NCBI GenBank assembly: GCA_038843015.1
Contig: JAWBSH010000009.1
Coordinates: 1 to 64,000, forward strand
Direction: 5' to 3'
DNA: 64,000 nt
Source of the DNA: Zestosphaera sp.
GTDB lineage: Archaea; Thermoproteota; Thermoprotei_A; Sulfolobales; NBVN01
Part shown: piece by piece, positions 8,758 through 18,900 of the stretch
Layout: each line of letters begins with the position of its first letter
How positions within the stretch are numbered: position 1 is the stretch's first letter
The notes under the pieces: model-generated
Database searches by the model: none
What the model saw: the letters and a program-made list of their open reading frames with translations, nothing else
Told to the model about the DNA's origin: nothing
Made by a program: the position numbers and the translations under genes

Positions 8758-10413
8758 TTGAAAGCTCCTATATACACGGGTACTCAACTCTTGATAAAGA
8801 GGATTAAGTCAATACTTAGCGAACCACATATCTATCTGTCGATCATTTTAGCAACTCTAGTAATTGGTTCTGTATCTATCTCGTCATCCATTACTAGCAC
8901 TGTCCACAGCGGTCTTGGCTTGTACGTTAACCTTAACCTTTATGAGATCGATACTGAGAATCACAGAGTTGTTGATATAACAGAAGTACTAGAAAGACAG
9001 AATATCTCCATGTATGTCGAGGTTAACGCCATTGCCCCGCCTCGCTTCGAGGGGGATGTGGTAACTCTACATTGGTCTTACTCTAGAGCTTCTAGAAAAT
9101 TCTTTATTCCACTCAAGAACTGGATAGCAGTAGCTAGGGATTGGGTCTCAACAATCGAATCTAGGGGAGGTGATGTGAGAAATACATATTCCGGGTTAAT
9201 CTTAAGAATTATAATATTTAATGAAGCTTCTCGTGAAGTCTTTTTCCAGTTCTACGACTCTATCTCCTATATCCCCTACGAGATAGCTAGTGGGAAGTCG
9301 TTAGCTATAACAATCCATGCGATAAGGAACTCCGCAAAGGCATCATATTTAGAAACAAGCTACGTCCAAAATCTAGTGAGAGTAGGTTTTCACGTAGTTG
9401 AGACCAATGCAAGTTACTCGCCCTATACCATCATTAGGGTTCCAGTCTTGAGAGTTACGCCAGAAAATCTCACTTCACAACTCCCTAGTAGTTACTTCAA
9501 GAACGTTAACGGTAAACTCTATGTTAAGACTCCGATCATGATAGTGCGCAACGACCTTAATGAAAACAACACTAGCGGCACTATAGGTATGAGTATAAAT
9601 ATTGGTGTGGGAACTGCTAGAACAGGTGTTTACCCAACCTTCACTGTAGGAGTAGACATATTTAGCAAGATAAACAACGGGATAGTGCCTTCTGTAACTT
9701 TATGGAAGGGCTCTGGATTCACGTGGGGCGGGACTTCATATTATTTCGGGTATAACCACATAGTTCCTCCTAACACTGCTCGATGGATTTGGGTCTGGGC
9801 TAGACCAGTATATACAGTGTATAACACCTATAATTGTGGTCCATTCAATTGTGTTCCGTGGTATGATGAGGTTGAGGCCATTATTGCGGACATATTAACT
9901 GAGGGGTCTACGATTCTTGGAGGGAGTGAGAGTGGACTCCCTCACCAATCACTAATAAATATGTTATTTAACGGGACTACACTAAAGCGTCTCATTATTC
10001 CGGGCACTCACTTAAGTAATGGAGACCTAGAACCGGGCGAGTATGTCGCCTTAGAACAAATATTCAACTACTACGACACATGTGATGCCGACTTCGAAGT
10101 AGGTATACCGGTCGGGGCTATAACAGCTCTCGCGTGCGGCGCGCTCGGTACTCCTGTAGCAGGAGCTGCTTGCTCAGCATTCTTGTCAAGATTTGGAGTC
10201 TCATTATCAATGGAAGGGGGCTCAGCATTTGTTACAGGCAATCTAGTTAATCAAGGCGATATACCAGAAATTCCTAATGACCATAACGTTCTTGAGTTAA
10301 TTGACGTAGCTTTTAGTAAATTTAGGTATAAGGTAGACCCACCGTGGTGGTGCTGGTGGTGTTCTCCGTGCTATTACAACGTGACAATCGGGATATACTT
10401 CAGTTGCAAGTAG
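8758..10413 (+). CDS. Membrane-anchored secreted protein, unknown family, copy 1
   Basis: About 540-551 residues. One N-terminal membrane segment (YLSIILATLVIGSVSIS) is followed by a large beta-rich extracellular part with many N-glycosylation sequons. Landmarks shared with the gene at 36846 are GSGFTWGG, YYFGYN, RWIWVWARP, CDADFEVGIPVGA leading into a Gly/Ala-rich hydrophobic stretch, and a C-terminal CYYNVTIGIYF. The C-terminus here also has WWCWWCSPC. Start: TTG at 8758, or TTG at 8791, which suits the TATA (gcttataag) at 8747-8755 better. No function recognised; surface, antimicrobial or virus-derived roles are all possible. Confidence 0.8.
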   Translation: MKAPIYTGTQLLIKRIKSILSEPHIYLSIILATLVIGSVSISSSITSTVHSGLGLYVNLNLYEIDTENHRVVDITEVLERQNISMYVEVNAIAPPRFEGDVVTLHWSYSRASRKFFIPLKNWIAVARDWVSTIESRGGDVRNTYSGLILRIIIFNEASREVFFQFYDSISYIPYEIASGKSLAITIHAIRNSAKASYLETSYVQNLVRVGFHVVETNASYSPYTIIRVPVLRVTPENLTSQLPSSYFKNVNGKLYVKTPIMIVRNDLNENNTSGTIGMSINIGVGTARTGVYPTFTVGVDIFSKINNGIVPSVTLWKGSGFTWGGTSYYFGYNHIVPPNTARWIWVWARPVYTVYNTYNCGPFNCVPWYDEVEAIIADILTEGSTILGGSESGLPHQSLINMLFNGTTLKRLIIPGTHLSNGDLEPGEYVALEQIFNYYDTCDADFEVGIPVGAITALACGALGTPVAGAACSAFLSRFGVSLSMEGGSAFVTGNLVNQGDIPEIPNDHNVLELIDVAFSKFRYKVDPPWWCWWCSPCYYNVTIGIYFSCK

Positions 10414-10697
10414 TAAATGGTACTACAACTACCCTATTCATAGAAGTAATGAAATTTAGTGTGTTCTGCTCTTAACAAAAACTGACTCATATTTAATGCT
10501 TCTATATCTTTCGGAACTAATATTGCCAAGGTTTAGGATTAAGTTTAAGATATTATGAGCGTCTATGTTTGTTTTAATGATAGGTGTCTCACTCGCTATG
10601 AAGTTGCTGTTTTGAGTGCTTTGAAGGTTCTGCTTTCAGCAAGGATTCTGTGAATGGTGTGTAGAGCGCGTGTATTAAGAACTTTACGTGTCTAAAA
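10414..10697. other. Gene-free stretch after secreted protein
   Basis: AT-rich; no open frame worth calling. A short plus-strand frame near 10596-10655 reads YEVAVLSALKVLLSARIL before a stop and might be another gene scrap, but it is too short to assign. Confidence 0.4.
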
Positions 10698-10728
10698 GCC
10701 TCGTCCTTTAGGGAGGGGAGGAGGTTAG
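10698..10728 (+). repeat. Solo IS605-type right end
   Basis: CCTCGTCCTTTAGGGAGG followed by GGAGGAGGTTAG matches the terminal hairpin and boundary of the tnpB copy at 7700-7733. No tnpB coding sequence precedes it. Fossil insertion or non-autonomous end. Confidence 0.55.
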
Positions 10729-10764
10729 TTGCTCGGTCCGGTTGAGGGTGAGGTTGAATCAGCT

Positions 10765-11046
10765 CTAGTGAATACTTATATGCGCTTTCCTTAACTCAAA
10801 ATACTTTGCTAGAACGTTAATCTCGTCTTCTCCTAAGAACTTGCTAAGCACTATCCTGATTACTATCCCGCTACCGTAAATCCCAGGGCTCCCCTCAAAG
10901 AAATACGTCAAGTCATTACCCTTCTTATGAATCATGTCATTAATATCCATAATTATTCTTTCAGCAACCCACTGAGTAGGAATCCCGGCAATCACTATCT
11001 CCTTCTTATCCCTAAAAATCTGCACAAACACCCCCATTACTACCAA
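10765..11046 (-). CDS. Small hypothetical protein
   Basis: 93 residues, probable start at the third methionine-like position (MGVFVQIFRDKKE). Alternating beta and helix segments (VIAGIPTQWVAERIIMDINDMI, GSGIVIRIVLSKFLGEDEINVL) suggest a small alpha/beta fold. No family recognised. It lies between a solo transposon end and a large inverted repeat, so it may be accessory DNA. Confidence 0.45.
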   Translation of the reverse strand: MVVMGVFVQIFRDKKEIVIAGIPTQWVAERIIMDINDMIHKKGNDLTYFFEGSPGIYGSGIVIRIVLSKFLGEDEINVLAKYFELRKAHISIH

Positions 11047-11204
11047 CCATATAATAAAACAAAACAGAAATTAATATAACTAAGAAGAAAAACTCAACCT
11101 ACATCAAGAAACGCCCCTTAATACGAGCCACATAAAACTAACACCGCTAATTAATAAGGATAATACCCCCTATCACTAAAACATGTAGAGGAAGATAAAA
11201 ATCA

Positions 11205-11460
11205 ACACCCCCACCCCTCTGTTTCCACTGGAGAAAACAAATAACTTAGAAATTCTTTTTTACTAAAATTTATGATCTCTATATATAGATCATCATACAA
11301 AATTATCTATAAATATGCAGTGATAGTATTGAGTTCAAATAATTTTATCAACATATTTTATGCAATTTTTGTATGATGATCTCTTTATATAGAATAATTT
11401 TAAATTAATTTTATTCTAATTATTTTAGTAGTTTCCAGTGGAAACAGAGGGGTGGGGGTT
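11205..11460. repeat. Nested inverted repeat, about 256 bp
   Basis: The outer arms are a 26 bp perfect inverted repeat (within 11206-11233 and 11432-11459, core CCACCCCTCTGTTTCCACTG and its complement). Inner arms AGATCATCATACAAAA (about 11287-11302) and TTTTGTATGATGATCT (about 11367-11382) pair as well. The AT-rich arms between them also roughly match, leaving a loop of about 60 nt. Contains no gene. It could fold into one long hairpin; MITE-like element, virus-derived palindrome or hairpin RNA are the options. Confidence 0.7.
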
Positions 11461-11470
11461 TCTAGTTTTG

Positions 11471-11749
11471 TTATGGTGGTTGTGGGTTTAGGTATTTTTG
11501 CTTGAAGGCTTTCTCTAGGTCTATTGAGAGTAGGTTGGCTAGCGATGCTAGCCATGCTAGCACGTCTGCTATTTCTTCTTCTTGTGCTTTCTTGTTTTGG
11601 TTTAGTATTGATTCTGCTAGTTCGCCTATTTCTTCTATAAGCCACGTGAATGTTGCGTATAGGCCTCTCTCGCGGTCTCTTTGTAAGTAATGCTTACTCA
11701 TTAATTCTTGTATTTCTTTTAAGGTTATTTCTTGACGCATTTTCATCAC
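11471..11749 (-). CDS. MazG-like nucleotide pyrophosphohydrolase
   Basis: 92 residues, a single MazG domain. The metal-binding motifs EEIGELAE and EEEIADVLAWLASLANLL are clear. Enzymes of this family hydrolyse NTPs or dNTPs to the monophosphate and pyrophosphate, often to clean non-canonical nucleotides. The true start may be the ATG at 11740. It is divergent from the Sec61-beta gene and begins next to the inverted repeat at 11205-11460. Confidence 0.85.
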   Translation of the reverse strand: MMKMRQEITLKEIQELMSKHYLQRDRERGLYATFTWLIEEIGELAESILNQNKKAQEEEIADVLAWLASLANLLSIDLEKAFKQKYLNPQPP

Positions 11750-11812
11750 TTTTCATGTGTTTTTTGTTTAAGGTTTATATTTAGTTTAGTATTATTTGTG
11801 TTGGTGTTGGGG

Positions 11813-11989
11813 GTGTCAAGCAAGAAAAAGAAGAGGACTTCCATGATGTCTGGTGCTGGGTTAGTTAGGTTCTTTGAGGAAGTTGAGGCTAAAGTAAGTA
11901 TTTCTCCATACCAGTTAATCTTTATTGCTATATTATTTGCTGTGGCTGTGTTGGTGCTTGGTTACTTAGCACCAGTTCTTGTTCCTTAG
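11813..11989 (+). CDS. Preprotein translocase subunit Sec61-beta (SecG)
   Basis: 58 residues from GTG at 11813, which follows TTGGGG and lies 35 bp below a TATA (tttatattta, 11773-11782). The sequence KKKKRTSMMSGAGLVRFFEEVEAKVSISPYQLIFIAILFAV shows the conserved SGAGL/RFF motif and one C-terminal membrane helix, typical of the archaeal beta subunit of the SecYE translocon. An upstream open frame in phase is ignored because its residues are unlike the family. Confidence 0.9.
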   Translation: MSSKKKKRTSMMSGAGLVRFFEEVEAKVSISPYQLIFIAILFAVAVLVLGYLAPVLVP

Positions 11990-12119
11990 AGGAATTGAGA
12001 TCGTGTTTGAAAGTGGGAAAAAGTGGGATGGAAAGGAAACAGTGGGGTTACGCAGACTGCTCTCATATAAAATACTATAAAACTCCTCACCAATATCGTC
12101 ATGAGTTGAGTGATGAGAA

Positions 12120-12875
12120 ATGAGTAATACCTCCGAAAAAAGCGAGAGTCTCAACAAGAAGGTCTTTTACGGCAGAGTTAACTTAGAGAGCACTTATCTG
12201 GAATTCGAGGATATTAAGATAGTATTACACGAATACGGGGGTTTACTAAAGTACTCACGTGAGGGAAGGTCCCGCGTAGAGAAATACGTCGCGTACTCAC
12301 CGGACACGTACCTCTTAATAAATCCTGTAGAGCCCGTCAACCTCCCCAAACCTCTAACAAACTTCATCTTACTAGAGTTTACTGAACCAGTTGTCATAGC
12401 ACCCTCATCAACTGTGAAGACGTACTCTACATTCCCTATCGAGATAGGGGTTTTCATAATTAACGGGAAGAACTCAGAAATCTTAGATATCTTTAGTTTA
12501 ACTAAGCAGAAGTACACGTTGTATGGGACGCCTAGAAGCGGTGTCGTGTGCAGGTACTGGCAGACTAGAGTCTCCACTGAATTACCTGAAACAGACTTAC
12601 TTAGAGAGGGGGTTTTAAAACTCCAGATATCTAATAATTCTGAGTACTGGGTAACTATAAACAATCTAGTATTGAGCGTAAATGGCATGACAATATACTA
12701 TGACGATAAACACGTCTCAACCTCAGCTCAAGTACTCGTCTTCTCGCAAGCACTTGCCGAGACTTCCTTCACGGACGAGCCCTTAAGAGAGGGGATGAGT
12801 AAATCTTTAACTATAAGAGGACAGAAGCGCCTACCAATAATTAAAGAGAGATTCGTTATGGAGTGGGGTCTGTGA
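12120..12875 (+). CDS. DUF432 family protein
   Basis: 251 residues, beta-rich, no membrane segment. I recognise it as DUF432, an archaeal family commonly found next to MscS genes; its function is unknown. Features include PDTYLLINPVEPVNLPK and an aromatic/cysteine segment CRYWQTRV. The ATG follows GATGAGAA. Its stop overlaps the MscS start (TGATG), so the two are made from one transcript and DUF432 may be a cytoplasmic partner of the channel. Confidence 0.75.
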   Translation: MSNTSEKSESLNKKVFYGRVNLESTYLEFEDIKIVLHEYGGLLKYSREGRSRVEKYVAYSPDTYLLINPVEPVNLPKPLTNFILLEFTEPVVIAPSSTVKTYSTFPIEIGVFIINGKNSEILDIFSLTKQKYTLYGTPRSGVVCRYWQTRVSTELPETDLLREGVLKLQISNNSEYWVTINNLVLSVNGMTIYYDDKHVSTSAQVLVFSQALAETSFTDEPLREGMSKSLTIRGQKRLPIIKERFVMEWGL

Positions 12876-13705
12876 TGAGCTTAATAGATACTGTTATTTA
12901 TGGTGACGTAACCCTACGAAATATCTTGGTATTCCTGATTTTAATGACTGTAACAGTTGTTTTAGCTAAGTTAATTACCATGGCTCTCAAGAGAGCACTC
13001 ATAGATAAGATAAAGAGAAATTTGCTCGACATGATATTGAAAATCATCTACTACACTATAATAATCGTTGTCTTCATAGGCTCAACCCCACTACTAGGTA
13101 TCAACTTGTCTGGACTTCTTCTAGCAGGAGGTATTACAGGAATAATAATAGGGTTCGCTCTCCAGAACGTAGTAGCTAACTTAGTCTCAGGCATCTTCCT
13201 AGCCATAGAAAGACCTGTGAGAATAGGTGACGGCATCTCACTAGGTAGCGTGACTGGAGTAGTTGAAGACGTGAATATCTTCTCCACCATAATAAGGACT
13301 TACGACGGGTTGTTCGTCAGAGTACCTAACTCAGCAGTCTTCACATCAAACATAACTAACTACACAGCACATGTTGCCAGGAGGTTTGAGTACGTCATAG
13401 GCATAAGTTACGGGGATGATGCGAAGAAAGCCATAGAAGTAATCAAGAAAGTAATTGAAGAACACCCACTAGCACTCAAGAGACCCGAACCTCAAGTCTT
13501 CGTTGATAACTTAGGCGAGAGTTCAGTCAACATAATAATTCGTGTGTGGGCGCCATCACAAGAATGGTACACGGTGAAAATGGACCTATTATGGGAAATA
13601 AAAAGAAAACTTGAAGAAAACGGCATAAGCATACCTTTCCCACAAAGAGTAGTCTGGTTTGCTAATAACCTTCGACTAGAAAATAAAAATACAGACAAGA
13701 CATGA
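12875..13705 (+). CDS. Mechanosensitive channel MscS family
   Basis: 276 residues from ATG 12875 (a GTG at 12863 is also in frame). Three N-terminal membrane helices; the pore-lining third helix is glycine/alanine-rich (GLLLAGGITGIIIGFALQNV), followed by the beta domain signature ERPVRIGDGISLG and VRVPNSAVFTSNITNY, then the alpha/beta domain. It releases solutes on hypo-osmotic shock. Translationally coupled to DUF432. Confidence 0.93.
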   Translation: MSLIDTVIYGDVTLRNILVFLILMTVTVVLAKLITMALKRALIDKIKRNLLDMILKIIYYTIIIVVFIGSTPLLGINLSGLLLAGGITGIIIGFALQNVVANLVSGIFLAIERPVRIGDGISLGSVTGVVEDVNIFSTIIRTYDGLFVRVPNSAVFTSNITNYTAHVARRFEYVIGISYGDDAKKAIEVIKKVIEEHPLALKRPEPQVFVDNLGESSVNIIIRVWAPSQEWYTVKMDLLWEIKRKLEENGISIPFPQRVVWFANNLRLENKNTDKT

Positions 13706-13748
13706 GCACGTTGTCCCGACCTTAAGAAGTCTCCTACTACCAACCATG

Positions 13749-14480
13749 TCACGCATTCAGACCTTCTCCCCCATCCTGAAGAGCAGGGGGAAGTGGATCT
13801 AAAGCTTTTATGAGAGATTCAGTCATTTCTTTAATTATTTTACTAGGTTCCTGAGCTTTCATGACGGCTGAAGCTACTAGAACACCCTGCGTTCCTAGTC
13901 TTATTGCTGCCTTAACGTCATCTCCTGTTGTTATGCCTGCTCCGGTAAGTATGAGAACCTCTTTATTTAATTCTCTAACCTTGTTAACAGTTCCTGTCAC
14001 TACCTCAGGCTTAGCTTTAGAAACGGGTATTCCCGTACCTATTAGTTCAGGAGGCTCTATAGCAAGCATATGAGGACTTAAGACAGATATAGCTGCCGCT
14101 ACTTCAGGAGTGTCAGCACATACTAGTGTCTCCAAGCCTAGCTTGCGAGCCTTACCCAAGATAAAGCTTATCTCATCTATCCTAAGTCTCTTCTCACTAT
14201 GATTAATCATGATTCCAGCAGCCCCAGCTTCCTTAATCATCTCAGCTGTTACGTGCCCCGTATACGCACCCTCATCAACAGGATCTACGTGTTGGGCAAA
14301 AACGCTACTAAACGATACTGCACTAGCTATTCTTACTATCTCCGTAGCTGGCGGCAACAAAACAACCCTTACTAAACCGCTATATTCTCTAGCTACTGAG
14401 TCTGCTTCCTTAGCTATACTTAAGGCTCTCGACCCGTAGGAAGTCTTATAGCTCTTAAAGTTTATAGCTAAAACATACAT
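13749..14480 (-). CDS. tpiA: Triosephosphate isomerase (archaeal type)
   Basis: 243 residues, slightly longer than the usual roughly 225-230 of archaeal TIM. Catalytic residues are visible: NFKSY (Lys), NHSEKR (His) and AIEPPELIGTG (Glu), then the phosphate loops TGAGITTGDD and GVLVASAV. It interconverts DHAP and GAP in glycolysis/gluconeogenesis, next to the FBP aldolase/phosphatase gene. Odd: the last about 14 residues (LPPALQDGGEGLNA) are encoded by an IS605-type right-end sequence (13758-13790), so the natural stop has been replaced. Confidence 0.93.
   Translation of the reverse strand: MYVLAINFKSYKTSYGSRALSIAKEADSVAREYSGLVRVVLLPPATEIVRIASAVSFSSVFAQHVDPVDEGAYTGHVTAEMIKEAGAAGIMINHSEKRLRIDEISFILGKARKLGLETLVCADTPEVAAAISVLSPHMLAIEPPELIGTGIPVSKAKPEVVTGTVNKVRELNKEVLILTGAGITTGDDVKAAIRLGTQGVLVASAVMKAQEPSKIIKEMTESLIKALDPLPPALQDGGEGLNA
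13758..13790 (-). repeat. IS605-type right end inside 3' end of tpiA
   Basis: On the minus strand CCCCCTGCTCTTCAGGATGG is followed by GGGAGAAGGTCTGAATG, matching the tnpB right end at 7700-7735 position by position with a few changes. It lies wholly within the tpiA reading frame and supplies its C-terminal residues. Confidence 0.5.
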
Positions 14481-14530
14481 TCACTCCACACCCATACTCC
14501 AGCGTCTTACCTTGCACCGAAGCTACCTAC

Positions 14531-15700
14531 TTAATCCTCGCCTTCCTTCCCAGTCAAGAGCGACGTAGTTACTTTAGGCTTCTTTACCTCATATACCTTC
14601 TCCACAAAGAATCTGTCTTTAAGTTTCTCAAGTACTGAAGGTAGCGTAGTATACTCCATCTCTTCAGGACCCAGCCTGTGAGGCATGAAAGGTCCGTGTC
14701 TCCTCATGTAATCAGCTATCTGCTGCGCAATTCTGCGCGACTCATCAAACGCTACGTCATCGAATAAGTCAGCCGGACCTACTAACTTCCCGTTCTTGAC
14801 TTGAAAACCGAGTGCTAAGACACGCGGTGGACCGTCAAATCTCGTGCACTTAGCGTGCCTCTGCGAGACAGGCATTAACGGGCCGTGATGAGAGCCTCTC
14901 ATCCACCCAGCAACTAAGTGCGGGAATGCGAAAGGCTCTAGCACCTCACCAACTGCAGGGAAACCTGACTGAGCTCTAACTATGGCTACTGGGTCATCCT
15001 TACCGACGTACCTACCAGCCATTAAACTCAACCTCTCTACACTGACTACGGCAGCAATCTCGTTATCAGGCTTCCTGTAAACTCTCCTCACTATGAATCT
15101 GCCCGGAGTCCCTATGAGTGCCAAAATATCGTAAGATTCTTCAGGGGCTGAGAGTACTACTGCCTTATTCTCGAAAACATCAAAGATCTCGAATTTAAAA
15201 CCTTCATGTATCTTAGGGTCAATAACCAAACCAGCAGTATTGAAGGGGTCGGCAAAAACCCTATATATGGGTAAGTTGAAGGCGCCCGGCTCTGTCTTAT
15301 CAGCCATAAACACAACTATAGGTTCAGAAGGTCTCTCAACAAACTCCATCTCAGCAACTCCCGGTCCCAATCCCCTCACGTTACCCGAGAAAGCCTCGGA
15401 AAGTAAGTCTTGCCCAGCAGCGTACAGACCCAAATCTCTAGCAACGTTAGCAGCCTCCTTAAACGCGCTCCAAGCCAACTCATGTATTTCCGGCGCGTCA
15501 ACTCCCCTCCTATGAGTCATTATGAGCTGGAGGTCATCACCGACATTAGTCACGTAGAAATCAATTATCAAACCCTTAAACTTAGCCTCCGCTAAAACTT
15601 TAGTCGCCACAGCAAGAGTCTCCGGATGAACTATATGGTGACCAGCGAGAGAACCTATGTCAGCCTTAATTACTGAAATAGTAGTCTTCTCTTGCGACAT
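14531..15700 (-). CDS. Fructose-1,6-bisphosphate aldolase/phosphatase
   Basis: 389 residues from ATG 15700. This bifunctional enzyme condenses triose phosphates to FBP and then dephosphorylates it, giving one-way gluconeogenesis. Seen: the N-terminal metal motif KADIGSLAGHH, the central LSEAFSGNVRGLGPGVAEMEF, the Tyr/Lys pair in AGRYVGKDDP that serves the Schiff-base aldolase step, and HHGPLMPVSQRHAKCTRFDGPPR. It is divergent from nothing on its 5' side and lies about 50 bp upstream of tpiA on the same strand, so the two may be co-transcribed. Confidence 0.95.
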   Translation of the reverse strand: MSQEKTTISVIKADIGSLAGHHIVHPETLAVATKVLAEAKFKGLIIDFYVTNVGDDLQLIMTHRRGVDAPEIHELAWSAFKEAANVARDLGLYAAGQDLLSEAFSGNVRGLGPGVAEMEFVERPSEPIVVFMADKTEPGAFNLPIYRVFADPFNTAGLVIDPKIHEGFKFEIFDVFENKAVVLSAPEESYDILALIGTPGRFIVRRVYRKPDNEIAAVVSVERLSLMAGRYVGKDDPVAIVRAQSGFPAVGEVLEPFAFPHLVAGWMRGSHHGPLMPVSQRHAKCTRFDGPPRVLALGFQVKNGKLVGPADLFDDVAFDESRRIAQQIADYMRRHGPFMPHRLGPEEMEYTTLPSVLEKLKDRFFVEKVYEVKKPKVTTSLLTGKEGED

Positions 15701-15837
15701 ATCTAAACACCTCATATACTATACTCAAAACGAAGTTATAAGTTGTTGAGTCAAGAAACAATCCCCACCCATTTGCTATTCAGAATGTTGTGCAAATTCC
15801 GAGAGACCTCAATGAAGAGCTATTACAACTGAAAGCC

Positions 15838-15865
15838 ACACCCTAAAGGGCGAGGAGGAGGTTAG
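15838..15865 (+). repeat. Solo IS605-type right end
   Basis: CACCCTAAAGGGCGAGG followed by AGGAGGTTAG; hairpin CCCTAAAGGG plus the conserved boundary. Short, in the 260 bp gap between fbp and reverse gyrase, with no coding remnant. Confidence 0.5.
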
Positions 15866-15959
15866 AGAGTCTCAACTCACTCTATAACTCATCGACCTAA
15901 ACTCTACGCACCAAGCCTAAACAATGTAACTAATAAACTATCCGGTGTTTAGTAAGTAG

Positions 15960-18900
15960 TTAGGTAAGCACTTCACCGTACTCGACACCTGTCTTAAAAG
16001 TTTCTTGAACAGTCCTTAGAACAACAACGTCGGTCAGCAAATACGTTAAAGCAGTGCTCAAAGGTATTCTGCCTGACTTAACCCCCTCTACCAACGATTC
16101 TAGGTGTCTAGTAAACTCCACGTTAGTCAAGATATTAAATCTCTCCTGAATATACTTAAGTACTTCAATACCTGTCTTAGTAGGTATTAAGTATTGTCTC
16201 TTCTTTGAGAGTATTAGGTAGCCATGCCTTAAATTATTTTCTATAGCTTTAGCGTAGGTACTCGGCCTACCTATTCTGTGTTCTTTCATCATCTTTATGA
16301 TGTCTGCTGACGTGGGTAGTGGGATTCTAGAAGCGCTGATCACTTCTATTTTAGTCGGGATGTATCTTACAATCCCAGCTAAGTCATCATAAGTTCGTAC
16401 TGGGTAAATCTTAGTAAATCCTTCTTTGAGGATCTTGAGTGGAACCTCAAGCTCTACTTGCTTATCACCTAAGTATACTCTGACCTTGCCGTAGAGCATT
16501 GTAGAAGGTTTTAGTTGGCTAGCTATAAAACGCCTGAATATCATTTGATATACCCTCTTATGAAGGTAGGTTAGGTTACTCACGAGAACATCCTCTTCCT
16601 CAATGATATCAACAGGCTTAGTAGGTCTTATACACTCATGTGTTCCTTCAGCACCCCACGCCCTCGGAGTAAAAAGCTCTAAAACACCTGACTTCTCCAC
16701 ATACTCTCTAGCAATACTTATCCCTAGACTAGAAACGTGTGTGCTATCAGTTCTGTGATAAGTTATGTAGCCGGACTCAAAAAGGTCTTGAGCCACCCTC
16801 ATAGCGTGCGTTGGCGGGAGCCTCAATTCTCTGGCAGCATCAGCTAGTAGAGTGTCCGTAGTGTAAGGTGGCGGGGGGCTTACCTCCCTCTCGTAAGTCT
16901 CTATTACGTGAATAACCACGCCAGACCTGCTGACCTCCTCATGGAGCTTCACAGCTTCTTCACGATTATCTAGGAAGTAGTCTATTTTGAGGTTGTTAGG
17001 TAGATACGTTCTGAGTAGGTAGCCCCTGCTTCCCTCGTGTTCTAAGAACCTCTCAACAACCCACCTCAGAACAGGTGTCTGAACTCTTCCCCCACCCAAC
17101 CACCTCTTACCGAGGTCTTCCTGAAGTATCCTGCTTAACTCGAAGCCTACTAATCTATCATCAACTCTCCTAACGATCTGAGCACTAACTTTGAGTAAGT
17201 CAATATTTCTAGGGTTCTCTAACGCTTTAAGAACAGCTTGTTTAGTGATTTCATGAAACTCTATCCTGTAGATCCTTGAATTTACAGAGCTCAACACCAC
17301 GTGCAAATCATAAGCTATTTTCTCGCCTTCGTCGTCAGGGTCTGTAGCTATGTAGACCTCATCAACCTCCCTAGCTATTTTCTTAAGTGCTTCCAAGACC
17401 TTCCTACTATCTCTAAGTCTAATAGACCCGCACCTGGGACACTTCTGGAGCTCCTCAGTAAACTGATGCCCACAACTAGCACACCTCTTTATCGTAGTAT
17501 ATACTGGCGATACGTCAGAACCAGATAACAAGATGCCGTGCAACCCCTCATCATTGACTAAGTCTAGAACGTGACCCATGCTTGGCGCTATGGTAGCTAA
17601 GAAGATCTTGTCGTCGAAGGCTATAACAGTCTCGTAAGCTACGTAGCCCCCTATAAATCTCTTGCCAGGCGTGCCAAACATCCTAGCTATCGTCTTAGCT
17701 TTAGTAGGAGACTCGACCACGATCAACGCGGACCTAACCTTATCTAGGAGAAGCTCACCCCCAAGACCAGACCTGCTGAGTTGTTGCTTCTTAACAACTT
17801 CTGCTAAGTCAACATCACTTAACTTGACTGGTGTGTAGCTAGGTAACACATAACGCAGTTTCCTTTGGAAGATCTTGAGCAGGTCTTCGTCTTCGTAAAG
17901 AACTATAGACAAGCCTAAAGTCATGTGACCGCCGTAAAGCCTGCTACTACGTCCTGAAGCCTGGAGGTATGTCATGACATCAGGTATTAAAACAGTTACC
18001 TTCTCTTTCTCATCTCTTCTGATAACGAAAGAACTCAAGACTACCTTGCCGGAATTCTTGGAGAGAGCTTCGTCGATAGAGTCTCTTAATCTGTCTCTAG
18101 CTTTAAGCACTTCTACGCTTAAGTCTTTTAAGAAGCCTTCTAATTGTACGACGCCTCGTAAACCCTGAGTAAGCACTTTAAGAGCGCCGGGTCTTAGCGA
18201 CAACACCTTGTTTATTAACTGCTTATCTTCTTCTCGCTGGACATACCCGTAAGAAGGTAACTCTTTAATCAACTTAATCAGAGTTAGTGGATTAAGTAGA
18301 GTTGAGTCTAGATCTAGCTTAAACTTAGGTATCCCGTAAAAAACAGTATTGTATACGTGGAGAGGCTCGTCAAGACCTCTAGTGAGTATACCATAATAAC
18401 TAGAAACACCTACTAAGACATCAACTTTATTCTCTCTTAACTTGTCTATTGCTCTCCTACTACCAGCTATTAAAGCTCTCACACCAGAGTTGGTGAGGTG
18501 CGTAGCTACTTCTCTCGCTTTCTCTAGACCCATGTCTTTACTCACGAATAGTAAGGTTCCCCTATGTAGTTTCTTAATCAGCTCTTCTACTCTCACACTC
18601 GCTAAAGGCTCAACTACTTCTACAATATTTCTCAGATAATCAGTTATAGAACCTACCTCAAAACCTAGCAACTCACGCAAAACTTTTACTCTCTCTCCCC
18701 TACCTCTCCCGGTTGCGCTAGCTATTAGTACCTGACCTACATTCATGTAGTTAAGACTCTTACCAAGACTTAATTCTAACTCATCAATGTTCTTAAGTAT
18801 CTCGTTGATTTTTTCTGAGTTTCCGCTATATTTGTAATAGAGTAGCTCTCTCTTAGCTGAGACAAGCTTCTGAACTATCTTGATAGACTCCTCGGAGACT

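Noticed and set aside
11205-11460. CRISPR array
   Set aside because: Only two inverted copies of the repeat and no regular spacers.
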